Positions 45,037 through 54,618 of a DNA stretch of 64,000 nt are shown in pieces. The DNA is taken from assembly GCF_003353425.1 (NCBI RefSeq), contig NZ_QRAO01000007.1, forward strand, positions 19,960 through 83,959, written 5' to 3'. Position numbers and translations under genes: made by a program. The notes under the pieces were generated by a model, which saw nothing but the letters and a program-made list of their open reading frames with translations, was not told where the DNA came from and searched no databases. The stretch is from Marinirhabdus gelatinilytica (GTDB taxonomy: Bacteria; Bacteroidota; Bacteroidia; Flavobacteriales; Flavobacteriaceae). Positions within the stretch are counted from its first letter, which is position 1, and every line of letters begins with the position of its first letter.

Positions 45037-47952
45037 ATGGAAGAAAAGCTACAAGCATTACAAACCTCCCTTCTGGGGGAGCTACATTTCGATACCCTGC
45101 ATACGTCCATATATGCCACGGATGCCTCTGTATATCGTAAACTACCTTTGGCAGTAGCTTTTCCAAAGAACGAGGAAGATATACAAAAGCTCATAACGTT
45201 TGTACAAGAGCACGAAACCTCGCTCATTCCGCGTACTGCGGGCACATCCTTGGCAGGACAATGTGTAGGGGAAGGTATCGTGGTAGATGTCTCCAAACAT
45301 TTTACTGGAATTTTAAGTCTCGATACAAAAGCCAAGACTGTCACCGTGCAACCCGGCGTGATACGGGACGAACTCAATGCTTATTTAGAACCTCACGGTT
45401 TGTTCTTTGGTCCCAACACCTCAACCAGCAACCGCTGTATGATTGGCGGGATGGTGGGCAATAACAGTAGTGGCACCACCTCCATAAAATATGGGGTTAC
45501 CCGTGACAAGGTGATGAGCCTTACTGCGCTATTGTCTAATGGGGAAAGAGTAACATTTGCTGAAATTCCCAAAGACGATTTCATCGAAAAAACAAAGCAG
45601 AACACGCTAGAGGGCGCCATCTACAAACAATTGTTTACCGATCTATCCAATGAAGCGACACGTGCTGAAATTATCGAGCAGTTCCCAAAACCAGAGATAC
45701 ACCGTCGCAATACGGGTTATGCGGTCGATGCGCTGTTAAATAACGAAGTTTTTTCAAATGCCGATGAAAAGCTGAACCTCTGTAAGTTGCTATGCGGAAG
45801 CGAGGGAACACTGGCGTTCACTACAGAAATTACACTACAACTGGACGAGCTCCCTCCACCTGAAACTGCGCTAGTAGTGGCGCAATACGAGACACTGGAA
45901 AAATGCCTTAACGACATCAACAACGTGACGCGGCACGATTTATACACCTGCGAGATGATGGACGACATTATCCTGGATCGTACCAAGCAAAACAAAAAGT
46001 ACGAACCCTACCGTTTTTTCGTAGAGGGTTCCCCCAAAGCCTTATTGATGCTCGAGGTGAGAGCAAATTCCCCACAAGAACTCAACAAACAAACCTCCTT
46101 ACTTATAGACGCCTTAAACAACAGTGGGCTTAGTTATGCCCAACCCATCTTGAAAGGTACTGAGATCACCATGGCCATGGAACTGCGCAAAGCAGGGCTT
46201 GGCCTTCTGGGCAATATGGTGGGCGATGAGAAAGCTGTTGCCTGCATCGAGGATACTGCTGTGGCATTATCGGATTTACCTGCTTTTATAAAGGAGTTTG
46301 CGGCTATTATGCACGGTTATGGACAACAGGCCGTGTACTACGCCCACGCAGGAGCTGGCGAGCTGCATTTGCGCCCCATCCTAAACCTGAAAACTGAAAA
46401 AGGGAAATCGTTATTTAGGGAAATAACGACCGATGTAGCAAAGCTGACCAAAAAATATAAAGGCTCTTTCTCTGGGGAACACGGAGATGGTATCGTACGT
46501 GCCGAATTTTTAAAGATGCAGATAGGGACTGCAAACTTTGGATTGCTGAAACGTATCAAGAAGACCTTCGACCCCAACAATATCTTCAACCCCGGGAAGA
46601 TTACCGATGCATGGCCAATGGACAAGAACCTCCGTACAGATACTACTGCTGAAGGGATTGTGACAAAATTTAACTTTGCAGATTCTAAGGGAATAGTGCG
46701 CTTGGCCGAAAAATGCAACGGTAGTGGCGATTGCCGAAAGACCGAGCATGCACAAGGCGCCATGTGCCCCAGCTATCACGCAACCAAAAACGAAAAAGAT
46801 ACCACACGGGCCCGTGCCAATATGCTGCGGGAGGTATTAACGCACAACGATGCATCCAACAAGTTCAATTCTAAAGAGCTTAAAGAGGTGTTCGATTTAT
46901 GCATTGGTTGCAAGGCCTGTGCCAGTGAGTGCCCCAGTAATGTAGATATGGCAACCGCAAAAGCAGAGTTCCTATATCAATACCGAAAGGCGAACGGCGC
47001 TTCAACAGCCGAAAAACTGGTTGCAAAAAGTTCCTATTTCAACAAACAGGCCTCAAAATATCCTGTGATTGCAAATTTTGTTTTCAGCAACCCCATTACT
47101 TCTGGAATTATAAAAGCACAGGGGAATATTGCTGAAAAACGTTCTGTCCCCAAGATTTCAAGTAAAAGTTTTAGCAAGTATTACAATAACATTGACAAAC
47201 AAGAAGTTACGGGCAGTAAAATTGTTTTGTTTGTTGATGAATTCAGTAATTATTTGGATGCTGAAATCGCGATAGACACCTTCGAACTATTGACTGCTTT
47301 GGGCTATACCGTAGAGGCCGTGCATCATCTGGATAGTGCCCGCGCAATGCTCTCCAAAGGATTCTTGGACGAAGCAAAGGCAGAAGCCGAAAAGAATGTA
47401 GCATACTTAAAAACAAAAGTTTCAAAAGAAGTGCCGCTAGTAGGAATTGAGCCTTCAGCAATCTTGGGGTTTCGGGATGAGTACCTTCGGTTGGTGGACG
47501 ATGTAAAGGGGGCAAGGCATATTTCAGAGAATACGTTCCTCATAGAGGAATTCTTGGCTTCTGAAATAGAACGGGGCAATATTTCAGCAAATCGTTTTAC
47601 TTCCGAAGAAAAAACCGTAAAGATCCACGCGCACTGCCACCAAAAAGCGCTGAGCAACCAAAAGGTAACCTTCGATATGCTCAATCTTCCCGAAAACTAC
47701 AAACCTACCATCATTACTTCGGGGTGTTGTGGTATGGCGGGAAGCTTTGGTTATGAAAAAGAACATTACGAAGTAAGTATGAAAATAGGGGAGTTGAAGT
47801 TGTTCCCTTCCGTAAAGAAAACTCCGAAAACGACCATTATCGCTGCCAATGGAACCAGTTGTAGGCACCAGATCAAGGACGGAACGCAGCGGGAGGCGCT
47901 TCATCCGGTGACTATTTTGAGACGGGCACTCAAAAACCCTTTATTCCGTTGA
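45037..47952 (+). CDS. FAD-linked oxidase fused to a glycolate-oxidase-type Fe-S reductase
   Basis: 971 residues, three parts. Residues ~15-470: FAD_binding_4 (PRTAGTSLAGQCVGEGIVVD, GPNTSTSNRCMIGGMVGNNS) plus FAD-oxidase C-terminal domain (HAGAGELHLRPILNLK, SGEHGDGIVRAEFL). Residues ~555-680: ferredoxin-like region with CNGSGDCRK and CIGCKACASECPSNVD. The last ~250 residues: a CCG-type domain with HAHCHQKAL and SGCCGMAGSFGYEKEH. It resembles a GlcD-GlcF fusion (or D-2-hydroxyacid/D-lactate dehydrogenase of the Dld-II/YdiJ type). The substrate is a 2-hydroxyacid, not further defined. The last 23 bases overlap the convergent metallophosphatase gene. Confidence 0.9.
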   Translation: MEEKLQALQTSLLGELHFDTLHTSIYATDASVYRKLPLAVAFPKNEEDIQKLITFVQEHETSLIPRTAGTSLAGQCVGEGIVVDVSKHFTGILSLDTKAKTVTVQPGVIRDELNAYLEPHGLFFGPNTSTSNRCMIGGMVGNNSSGTTSIKYGVTRDKVMSLTALLSNGERVTFAEIPKDDFIEKTKQNTLEGAIYKQLFTDLSNEATRAEIIEQFPKPEIHRRNTGYAVDALLNNEVFSNADEKLNLCKLLCGSEGTLAFTTEITLQLDELPPPETALVVAQYETLEKCLNDINNVTRHDLYTCEMMDDIILDRTKQNKKYEPYRFFVEGSPKALLMLEVRANSPQELNKQTSLLIDALNNSGLSYAQPILKGTEITMAMELRKAGLGLLGNMVGDEKAVACIEDTAVALSDLPAFIKEFAAIMHGYGQQAVYYAHAGAGELHLRPILNLKTEKGKSLFREITTDVAKLTKKYKGSFSGEHGDGIVRAEFLKMQIGTANFGLLKRIKKTFDPNNIFNPGKITDAWPMDKNLRTDTTAEGIVTKFNFADSKGIVRLAEKCNGSGDCRKTEHAQGAMCPSYHATKNEKDTTRARANMLREVLTHNDASNKFNSKELKEVFDLCIGCKACASECPSNVDMATAKAEFLYQYRKANGASTAEKLVAKSSYFNKQASKYPVIANFVFSNPITSGIIKAQGNIAEKRSVPKISSKSFSKYYNNIDKQEVTGSKIVLFVDEFSNYLDAEIAIDTFELLTALGYTVEAVHHLDSARAMLSKGFLDEAKAEAEKNVAYLKTKVSKEVPLVGIEPSAILGFRDEYLRLVDDVKGARHISENTFLIEEFLASEIERGNISANRFTSEEKTVKIHAHCHQKALSNQKVTFDMLNLPENYKPTIITSGCCGMAGSFGYEKEHYEVSMKIGELKLFPSVKKTPKTTIIAANGTSCRHQIKDGTQREALHPVTILRRALKNPLFR

Positions 47953-48775
47953 GTAATTGAAACGCCGAGAGTATCTCCGAGGTTTCATCCTCTTCCTCTT
48001 CGGTTATGGTGCGACTCATGGTGTTCAGCTTGTAATTGTCTGGGTTATATTGGTATAGTTTCCAGCTTTCGTTGTTGTATTCCAGCGCGGTGAGGTTTTC
48101 AACCCAATCGCCACTGTTTAGGTACACACAGCTACCCTTATCGTTGCTCACCCTTCTCATTGCTGGTTGATGGATATGACCGCATACTACAAAGTCGAAA
48201 TCATTGTCAATGGCGAGATCTGTTGCAGTGGTCTCAAAATCTGAAATAAACTTCACCGCACCTTTTACAGAGTTTTTAATCTTTTTGGAAAGCGAATATT
48301 TTTCCTTTCCTAAGGATTGTAGCACCACGTTTACCAGCCTGTTGAACCGTATGAGCATGTCGTACCCCCAACCGCCCAGTTTGGCAATCCATTTGGTATG
48401 TTGTATAGAGGCATCGAACACGTCCCCGTGGAAAAACCAAGCCTTTTTACCGTCAAGATTCAGCACTAATTTATCCAGTATGTATATGTTCCCCATCTTG
48501 GTATCACTAAAGCGGCGCAACTTCTCGTCATGGTTGCCAGTGATATAATATACCTTGGTCCCCTTAGTGGCAAAGGCAATTATTTTTTTGATGATCTGGA
48601 GGTGTGCCTTTGGGAAATACCGTTTTCTAAATTGCCAAATGTCTATAATATCACCATTGAGCACCAACTTTTTGGGCTTTACTGAATTTAAATAGTGCAG
48701 GATTTCCTTGGCGTGACAGCCATAAGTACCCAAGTGCAGGTCCGAGAGCACTACTATGTCTACTTTTCTTTTCAA
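47930..48775 (-). CDS. LpxH-like metallophosphoesterase (UDP-2,3-diacylglucosamine diphosphatase family)
   Basis: 281 residues. Calcineurin-type motifs in order: VVLSDLHLGTYGC (D, H), LNGDIIDIWQF (D), YITGNHDEKL (N, H), FFHGDVFDA and VVCGHIHQPAM. This matches LpxH/LpxH2-type UDP-2,3-diacylglucosamine pyrophosphatase, the fourth step of lipid A synthesis. It fits the lpx genes elsewhere in the window, though other family members act on different nucleotides. Tail overlaps the 971-residue oxidase gene by 23 bp. It starts 171 bases from aroC. Confidence 0.75.
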   Translation of the reverse strand: MKRKVDIVVLSDLHLGTYGCHAKEILHYLNSVKPKKLVLNGDIIDIWQFRKRYFPKAHLQIIKKIIAFATKGTKVYYITGNHDEKLRRFSDTKMGNIYILDKLVLNLDGKKAWFFHGDVFDASIQHTKWIAKLGGWGYDMLIRFNRLVNVVLQSLGKEKYSLSKKIKNSVKGAVKFISDFETTATDLAIDNDFDFVVCGHIHQPAMRRVSNDKGSCVYLNSGDWVENLTALEYNNESWKLYQYNPDNYKLNTMSRTITEEEEDETSEILSAFQLLNGIKGF

Positions 48776-48925
48776 TGTATCTTTTTATAGTACACAAAGG
48801 TTATTTGTTTCTGGTAATAGTCCATTAAGCAAATGTTACCAATAGATAATCAAACCATTATCCCTGTTAACAGGAATGTTGATAACCCAGCAAAGGGATC
48901 GTTTTTACTATTGGCGGGAAACATT

Positions 48926-48933
48926 TACATTTG
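48926..48933 (+). promoter_or_regulatory. -7 box for aroC
   Basis: TACATTTG fits TAnnTTTG, 14 bases before the aroC start at 48948. No -33 TTTG at the standard distance. Confidence 0.35.
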
Positions 48934-48947
48934 TTGAAAACCCCACT

Positions 48948-50021
48948 ATGGCCGGCAATACTTTTGGTACCGTATTTAAGCTCACTACTTTTGGCGAATC
49001 CCATGGCGTGGCCATAGGTGGTATTATAGACGGTTGTCCCGCAGGTCTCGAAGTAGATCTCGATGCGGTTGAAGCCGAAATGCAACGCCGCAAGCCAGGA
49101 CAGTCGTCCATTGTTACCCAACGCAAGGAAGAGGATACCGTAAAATTCCTTTCGGGAATATTTGAAGGAAAAACCACCGGAACCCCCATAGGTTTTGTGA
49201 TTGGGAATACCGACCAAAAATCGAGAGACTACTCGCACATAAAGGACACCTACAGACCTTCCCATGCCGATTTTACCTTCGATAAGAAATTTGGGCATCG
49301 GGATTATCGTGGTGGTGGCCGCTCCTCGGCGCGGGAAACTGCATGTAGGGTAGTGGCTGGAGCTATTGCCAAGCAGCTACTCAAGGATATAAAAATAACT
49401 GCTTATGTGGCATCGGTTGGAGAGCTGAAATTGGACAAACCACATACCGAAGTAGATTTTTCAGAAATTGAGAAAAACCCGGTACGCACCGCAGATGCTG
49501 CAACGGCCGTGAAGATGGAACACTACATCAAGCAAATAAAAAAGCAAGGCGATACCGTTGGCGGTACCATAACCTGTGTAATACAGAATGTGCCCCAAGG
49601 ACTGGGAGAACCTGTTTTTGATAAGTTGCACGCACAGCTTGGCAAGGCCATGCTCTCTATTAACGCAGTAAAAGGATTTGAGTTTGGAAGCGGCTTTGCA
49701 GGGACTAAAATGCTGGGAAGCGAGCATAACGATATTTTTAACAAGGACGGAAGCACAAAAACTAATTACAGCGGTGGCGTACAGGGAGGTATAAGCAATG
49801 GTGAGGACATTTATTTTACCGTAGCCTTTAAGCCCGTTGCCACGATCATTCAAAAACAATGGACCATAAATGCCAAAGGCGAAGAAGTAGAGATGATGGG
49901 CAAAGGTCGCCACGACCCTTGTGTGGTGCCTCGTGCCGTCCCCATTGTAGAATCCATGGCAGCCTTGGCCCTGGCCGATTTTTGGATGCTGAATAATTTG
50001 TCTAAATTGGACAACTTCTAG
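48948..50021 (+). CDS. aroC: chorismate synthase
   Basis: 357 residues from [20 protein letters not shown]; the open frame begins at 48876 but relatives start at MAGN. Converts EPSP to chorismate with reduced FMN. Seen: the first signature [34 protein letters not shown] (FMN/phosphate site), and [24 protein letters not shown] at the C-terminus. With aroB in this window it is the second shikimate gene. It is followed 55 bases later by the symporter. Confidence 0.95.
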   Translation: MAGNTFGTVFKLTTFGESHGVAIGGIIDGCPAGLEVDLDAVEAEMQRRKPGQSSIVTQRKEEDTVKFLSGIFEGKTTGTPIGFVIGNTDQKSRDYSHIKDTYRPSHADFTFDKKFGHRDYRGGGRSSARETACRVVAGAIAKQLLKDIKITAYVASVGELKLDKPHTEVDFSEIEKNPVRTADAATAVKMEHYIKQIKKQGDTVGGTITCVIQNVPQGLGEPVFDKLHAQLGKAMLSINAVKGFEFGSGFAGTKMLGSEHNDIFNKDGSTKTNYSGGVQGGISNGEDIYFTVAFKPVATIIQKQWTINAKGEEVEMMGKGRHDPCVVPRAVPIVESMAALALADFWMLNNLSKLDNF

Positions 50022-50076
50022 AATATTTTTAAGAAACTAAAAATTAATAGCCACCCGAACTTTTCGGGCCCTTACT

Positions 50077-51519
50077 ATGAAAAAACTTGCACTACACTGG
50101 AAAATTATTATTGGATTGATATTGGGTATTGTCTGGGCTTTATTGTCCAGCAGTTTGGGCTGGAGCCAGTTTACCATAGACTGGATAGCACCATTTGGTA
50201 CAATTTTTATCAATTTACTGAAAATGATCGCAGTGCCTTTGGTGCTATTTTCGGTGATAAGCGGTGTGGCAAATATTGGGGACCCTTCCAGCTTGGGTAG
50301 AATGGGAGGGAAGACGCTTTTGGCATATCTTATCACAACTGTACTTGCTGTTTCCATAGGGCTAACGCTGGTTAACATCATTAAACCTGGCGCACTCATT
50401 GACGAAGAGAGCCGCATAGACAACCGTATAAGCTATGAGATTTGGGCAGGAAAACAGGGGTATGAAATCAAGGATGGCATCAATTACCTAGAGGACCCGA
50501 AGTTTGTGGAACGTGCCCAACGTATCACAGACCTATCAAAATCTGAACTGGAAGATGTAGCAGTAACCGAGAAAATGAAAACGGCCAATCAGACCAAAGA
50601 TGCAGGACCGCTTCAGCCTTTGGTGGATCTGGTTCCGCAGAACTTTTTTAAATCGTTGGGCGAAAATGGCTTGATGTTACAAATTATATTCTTTGCATTG
50701 TTTTTTGGGATTTGCTTGCTCTTTATTCCCAATGAAACATCACAACCTGTAACTAAAATTGTGGATAGCATCATGGAGGTCTTCCTTAAAATGGTCGACT
50801 TTGTAATGCAGGCCGCACCCTTCTTTGTATTTGCATTGTTGGCAGGTGTTGTTAGTAAGATGGCAGGGGACGATGTTGGGAAGGTCTACGAGATTTTTAA
50901 AGGACTTAGTTGGTACTCGCTTACCGTTGTTATTGGGCTGTTGCTCATGATTTTTGTGGTGTACCCATTAATCCTAAAACTATTTGTAAAGAAAATACCC
51001 TACGCAGGGTTCTTTAAGGCCATTAGTCCAGCACAGACCTTGGCTTTTTCAACCTCCAGTAGCGCCGCCACCTTGCCGGTAACCATGGAATGTGTTGAAG
51101 AAAATCTAGGTGTAGATAAAAAAATAACCAGTTTTGTACTGCCTATTGGTGCCACGGTGAATATGGACGGTACTTGCCTCTATCAGGCCGTAGCTGTAGT
51201 ATTCTTGGCACAATTACACATGATAGATTTAACCTTGGGACAGCAAATGGTAATCGTTTTAACTGCCACATTAGCTTCTATAGGCTCTGCTGCGGTACCA
51301 AGTGCCGGTTTGGTAATGTTGATAATAGTTTTGGATTCCGTAGGCTTAAATCCAGCTTGGATAGCTATTATTTTCCCAGTAGATAGAATATTGGATATGA
51401 TACGTACTGTTGTGAACGTAACTGGGGATGCTACGGTTTCATCTATTATTGCTAAGGGTGAGGGTATGTTACACTATCAGGAGCACGACCCTTCAGAAAC
51501 GTTCGACTTGGACTCTTGA
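50077..51519 (+). CDS. dicarboxylate/amino acid:cation symporter (SLC1/GltP family)
   Basis: 480 residues, about eight membrane segments plus two re-entrant hairpins. Seen: the first hairpin motif AFSTSSSAATLPVTMECVEE (serine-rich), LPIGATVNMDGTCLYQA (NMDGT substrate-binding segment), and SIGSAAVPSAGLVMLIIVL. DRILDMIRTVVNVTGD holds the conserved D and R/T substrate-contacting residues. Such transporters import glutamate, aspartate or C4 dicarboxylates with Na+ or H+. It has an extra loop of ~75 residues (about residues 110-185), typical of Bacteroidota members. Confidence 0.9.
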   Translation: MKKLALHWKIIIGLILGIVWALLSSSLGWSQFTIDWIAPFGTIFINLLKMIAVPLVLFSVISGVANIGDPSSLGRMGGKTLLAYLITTVLAVSIGLTLVNIIKPGALIDEESRIDNRISYEIWAGKQGYEIKDGINYLEDPKFVERAQRITDLSKSELEDVAVTEKMKTANQTKDAGPLQPLVDLVPQNFFKSLGENGLMLQIIFFALFFGICLLFIPNETSQPVTKIVDSIMEVFLKMVDFVMQAAPFFVFALLAGVVSKMAGDDVGKVYEIFKGLSWYSLTVVIGLLLMIFVVYPLILKLFVKKIPYAGFFKAISPAQTLAFSTSSSAATLPVTMECVEENLGVDKKITSFVLPIGATVNMDGTCLYQAVAVVFLAQLHMIDLTLGQQMVIVLTATLASIGSAAVPSAGLVMLIIVLDSVGLNPAWIAIIFPVDRILDMIRTVVNVTGDATVSSIIAKGEGMLHYQEHDPSETFDLDS

Positions 51520-51773
51520 TGTAAGGTATAATAAAATACGTATTTCAAGTATTTCAGCTTAAAATCCTAAAGCATCACTTTCTCAACAATCCATTTTTAG
51601 AAATGGGTAGAGCATGGGCAGTATACGAGCAATTCTTAATTGGATAGTTGCCCGTTTGCTACGTTAAGGTTTTGTTACCAACATTTTACGTGTACTTTTT
51701 TTGGTTAACTTTATGTTCCCAATTCAAATTTTCTGAACACTACTTATGGCTATGTCACTCAAAATACATGGCT

Positions 51774-52568
51774 ATGAAACATTTTTTATTTCTTTTGTTA
51801 TTAATTCCCTTCGTCGGGTTTTCACAGGTTGGCGTTGGTACCATTACACCTTCACCTCGTGCCGCACTTGAAGTGAGCAGTACATCGGACGGGGGAACAA
51901 CCTATGGCGGTTTTATTCCTCCACGCGTCCCAACCACTACAGAGCGTGATGCTATTAACCCAGGGTTCAGTGATTATGGGATGTTGGTTTTTGTTGAAGC
52001 AACTGGTTGTCTTCAAATATGGACCGGAGCCGCTTGGGCCGATGTAACGTGCATCACCGTTGCCACTCCAGAGGTGTGGATCAACGAGATTCATTATGAC
52101 AATATAGGCTTGGACTCGGGCGAAGGTTTTGAGATTGCCGGGGCTGCAGGTACAGATTTAAGCGATTATGAAGTTGTACGCTATAATGGATCCAATGGAG
52201 ACCCCTATTTGGCAACTATATCCCTCTCAGGGACATTGGCCAATGATAGTAACGGGATAGGTTTTCAGGAGTTTCTCGTTGCTACGGATGGGCTTCAGAA
52301 TGGTGCTCCAGATGGTTTAGCGCTGGTTCGCGTTTCCACAGGGAATGTCATCCAGTTTTTAAGCTATGAAGGTAGTTTTATTGGAAATTCCGGGCCCGCG
52401 ATAGGAATGGCCTCTGAGGATATTGGCGTTGACGAATCCAACACCACCACACCTGTAGGTACCTCTATGCAATTGGTGGGCACGGGGAACGAATATGTAG
52501 ATTTTACCTGGACTACAGGGAATGCTGAAACTTTTGATGCGATTAATACAGGACAAGTAATAAATTAA
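51774..52568 (+). CDS. secreted lamin-tail-domain-like protein
   Basis: 264 residues from MKHFLFLLLLIPFVGFSQ, a signal peptide (an alternative ATG lies 2 codons upstream at 51768). Residues ~20-95 resemble the head of flavobacterial surface proteins (VGVGTITPSPRAALEVSS...GFIPPRV...GMLVFVEATGCLQIW). Residues ~105-250 contain WINEIHYDNIG...FEIAGAAGTDLSDYEVVRYNG, matching the lamin-tail fold found in surface proteins and nucleases. No clear T9SS sorting tail follows. Role unknown. Confidence 0.75.
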   Translation: MKHFLFLLLLIPFVGFSQVGVGTITPSPRAALEVSSTSDGGTTYGGFIPPRVPTTTERDAINPGFSDYGMLVFVEATGCLQIWTGAAWADVTCITVATPEVWINEIHYDNIGLDSGEGFEIAGAAGTDLSDYEVVRYNGSNGDPYLATISLSGTLANDSNGIGFQEFLVATDGLQNGAPDGLALVRVSTGNVIQFLSYEGSFIGNSGPAIGMASEDIGVDESNTTTPVGTSMQLVGTGNEYVDFTWTTGNAETFDAINTGQVIN

Positions 52569-52658
52569 AAGTTCCGTTAAGCTTCCCCTAAAGCTATTGC
52601 GGTTTAAATTGGTTTTAGTATTTTAGTTTAACACTAATTTGCTAAAACCAACTTTTTT

Positions 52659-53687
52659 ATGAACGTATGCTTCATCATGTACCCTTGGGAGGAAATAGAC
52701 CCCGAAAACGACTCAACACTCGCACTCATACAGGAATTTGCCAAACGTGGCCACGGTGTTGCTGTGACAACTCCCGCCAACCTAACCATTAGGGACAGCG
52801 TTGCATACGCTTTTAGCAGGTGTTTAAAGAGGTTCGAGAAAACACCCAACAAACTCTCTTCTTTCCACAATAAAGCCCAGTTTTATGACGAGATGCTCCC
52901 CTTGGCAGGGTTCGATGTGATTATCCTTCGAAGCAATCCGCCACTGGATATGATTATGCTCAACTTCCTGGACAGTGTAAAGGACGATGTGTTTATCCTG
53001 AACGACCTGGATGGAATACGTCGTGCCAACAACAAATTGTATACAGCGGTTTTTGAAGACGATAAAAACGAATTCATTCCTCGAACCCACGTGACCAAGA
53101 ACAAGGAATACCTCAAAAAGGTTATCAAGGAAGGTCCCGACAGGATGATATTGAAACCCCTTAACGGGTTTGGAGGCTCTGGAGTGATATTGATAGAGAA
53201 AAGTGCGATGAAAAGCATCAACTCCCTGCTCGATTTTTATATAGACAACAAGGATGGCACTTCAAACTATGTGATTCTTCAGGACTATATTGAAGGGGCG
53301 GACCAAGGCGATGTACGTATCCTGTTGCTCAACGGCCAACCCATTGGAGCTATGGCACGAGTACCTGGGGAGGAAGACCATAGAAGTAACGTTTCTGCTG
53401 GAGGATCGGTAAGGAAGCATAGCTTGACCAAGCAAGAAAAGGAACTATGCCGTAAGATTGGTCCCAAATTGGTAAAGGACGGTCTTTATTTTTGCGGAAT
53501 TGATGTAATAGGAGGGATGCTGGTGGAAGTTAACGTAATGTCCCCAGGTGGCATCACCTACATAAACAAGGTATATAAAACCCGAGTGCAGGAAAAGATC
53601 ATCGATTTTGTAGAAGACAAAGTTGTGGAGCGCGTAAATGCTTTTGAAAGAAGGACCAAACTGCGCAAACACGTAAGTGAAGCCTAA
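52659..53687 (+). CDS. glutathione-synthetase-like ATP-grasp ligase
   Basis: 342 residues. N-terminal pre-ATP-grasp domain (NVCFIMYPWEEIDPENDSTLALIQEFAKRGH, IILRSNPPLDMI), then ATP-grasp motifs: MILKPLNGFGGSGVILIEK (P-loop-like), VILQDYIEGADQGDVRILLLNGQPIGAMAR and VEVNVMSPGGITYIN (metal-binding Glu/Asn). It resembles prokaryotic GshB, which adds glycine to gamma-Glu-Cys, but no gshA is here and the neighbours are an N-formylglutamate amidohydrolase-like gene and a DUF1704 gene. It is the first gene of this three-gene unit and its substrate is open. Confidence 0.85.
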   Translation: MNVCFIMYPWEEIDPENDSTLALIQEFAKRGHGVAVTTPANLTIRDSVAYAFSRCLKRFEKTPNKLSSFHNKAQFYDEMLPLAGFDVIILRSNPPLDMIMLNFLDSVKDDVFILNDLDGIRRANNKLYTAVFEDDKNEFIPRTHVTKNKEYLKKVIKEGPDRMILKPLNGFGGSGVILIEKSAMKSINSLLDFYIDNKDGTSNYVILQDYIEGADQGDVRILLLNGQPIGAMARVPGEEDHRSNVSAGGSVRKHSLTKQEKELCRKIGPKLVKDGLYFCGIDVIGGMLVEVNVMSPGGITYINKVYKTRVQEKIIDFVEDKVVERVNAFERRTKLRKHVSEA

Positions 53688-53711
53688 AGGAATTTACGAT
53701 TTTGGAGGTAC

Positions 53712-53783
53712 AATTTACGAATTCACTGATTAACCAATTAACTAATTCACCAACTCACCACTTAACCAACCCACGAACTCACT
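53712..53783. repeat. degenerate 8-bp tandem repeat before the amidohydrolase gene
   Basis: Nine consecutive 8-base units with the consensus AAYTMACY: AATTTACG, AATTCACT, GATTAACC, AATTAACT, AATTCACC, AACTCACC, ACTTAACC, AACCCACG, AACTCACT. The tract ends two bases before the ATG at 53786, filling almost the whole gap after the ATP-grasp gene. It resembles, in unit length and location, the tract at 26827-26884. Confidence 0.75.
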
Positions 53784-53785
53784 AC

Positions 53786-54616
53786 ATGCAACGCTTATCA
53801 ATTTCAGAAATCATTACAAAAATAAAGAATGAAGAAACCTTTGAAGCGGTTGCTGAAGACTACTCATTTACCTTAAAGATAGACCAATACGTTCCCTATG
53901 TGTGTGGTGCCGTGCACGATGGGCACCAGTTCAGGAAAGAACTGTGGGCCAATTGCCTGCATACCGAATACGAGCGATGGTTCGAGGAAGATCCCTGTAC
54001 CAAGGAGTTTGTAAAAACGCATCCCATTGTAATAGCGGGTTGCGACAGTAGGTTTGAGTACGATTTGAACAGGGCCCCAGAAAACGCCATTTATGAAGAT
54101 GCCTGGGGAAAACAACTTTGGAAAGAACCCCTCAACCCAATCCACCATAAAACAAGTCTTGAAAAACACGCTGCCTTTTACAACGTGGTGCACGCCTTGA
54201 TTGAAACACTGGAAGCCAAATTTGGCACCCTTGTGGTGTACGACATGCACAGCTACAACTGGCGCAGGTGGGATAGGGAAGTGCCGGTGATTAATTTGGG
54301 AACTGCCAATATAGACAACGAAAGGTTCGGAACTTCAGTAGAAGCGTGGCGCCAATCACTCTCTGAGCTGGAACTGCCGTACCATATAGAGGCTACCTCC
54401 AAAATTAACGACACGTTTCAGGGCAACGGATATTTCTTGAAATATATTACCGATACTTTTAAAAATACCTTAGTTTTGGCTACCGAATTCAAGAAAATTT
54501 ATTGCGACGAGCTTCGGCAAGTGATCTATCCAGAGGTGGTCCACGCCATAGAACAACAATTACAGGAAAAACTGAAAGCACACGCAGCACATTTCTACAA
54601 GACCTACAAACCCTAG
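53786..54616 (+). CDS. N-formylglutamate amidohydrolase-like protein
   Basis: 276 residues from MQRLSISEIITKI; an upstream ATG at 53702 would translate the octamer repeat as protein, which is unlikely. Seen: CGAVHDGHQFRKEL (H44, H47), VIAGCDSRFEYDLNRAP (the family's D-R-DLNR signature) and VVYDMHSYNWRRW. Enzymes of this family hydrolyse N-formyl-L-glutamate or related amides, often in histidine breakdown. No hut genes are near and the partners are an ATP-grasp ligase and a DUF1704 protein, suggesting a different substrate. Confidence 0.8.
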   Translation: MQRLSISEIITKIKNEETFEAVAEDYSFTLKIDQYVPYVCGAVHDGHQFRKELWANCLHTEYERWFEEDPCTKEFVKTHPIVIAGCDSRFEYDLNRAPENAIYEDAWGKQLWKEPLNPIHHKTSLEKHAAFYNVVHALIETLEAKFGTLVVYDMHSYNWRRWDREVPVINLGTANIDNERFGTSVEAWRQSLSELELPYHIEATSKINDTFQGNGYFLKYITDTFKNTLVLATEFKKIYCDELRQVIYPEVVHAIEQQLQEKLKAHAAHFYKTYKP

Positions 54617-54618
54617 TT

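Noticed and set aside
51648..51773. Longer N-terminus for the lamin-tail protein
   Set aside because: The longer frame would bury a clear signal peptide that begins at 51774.
53712..53783. Octamer tract as a CRISPR array
   Set aside because: Units are 8 bases, contiguous, without spacers, and no cas genes are near.
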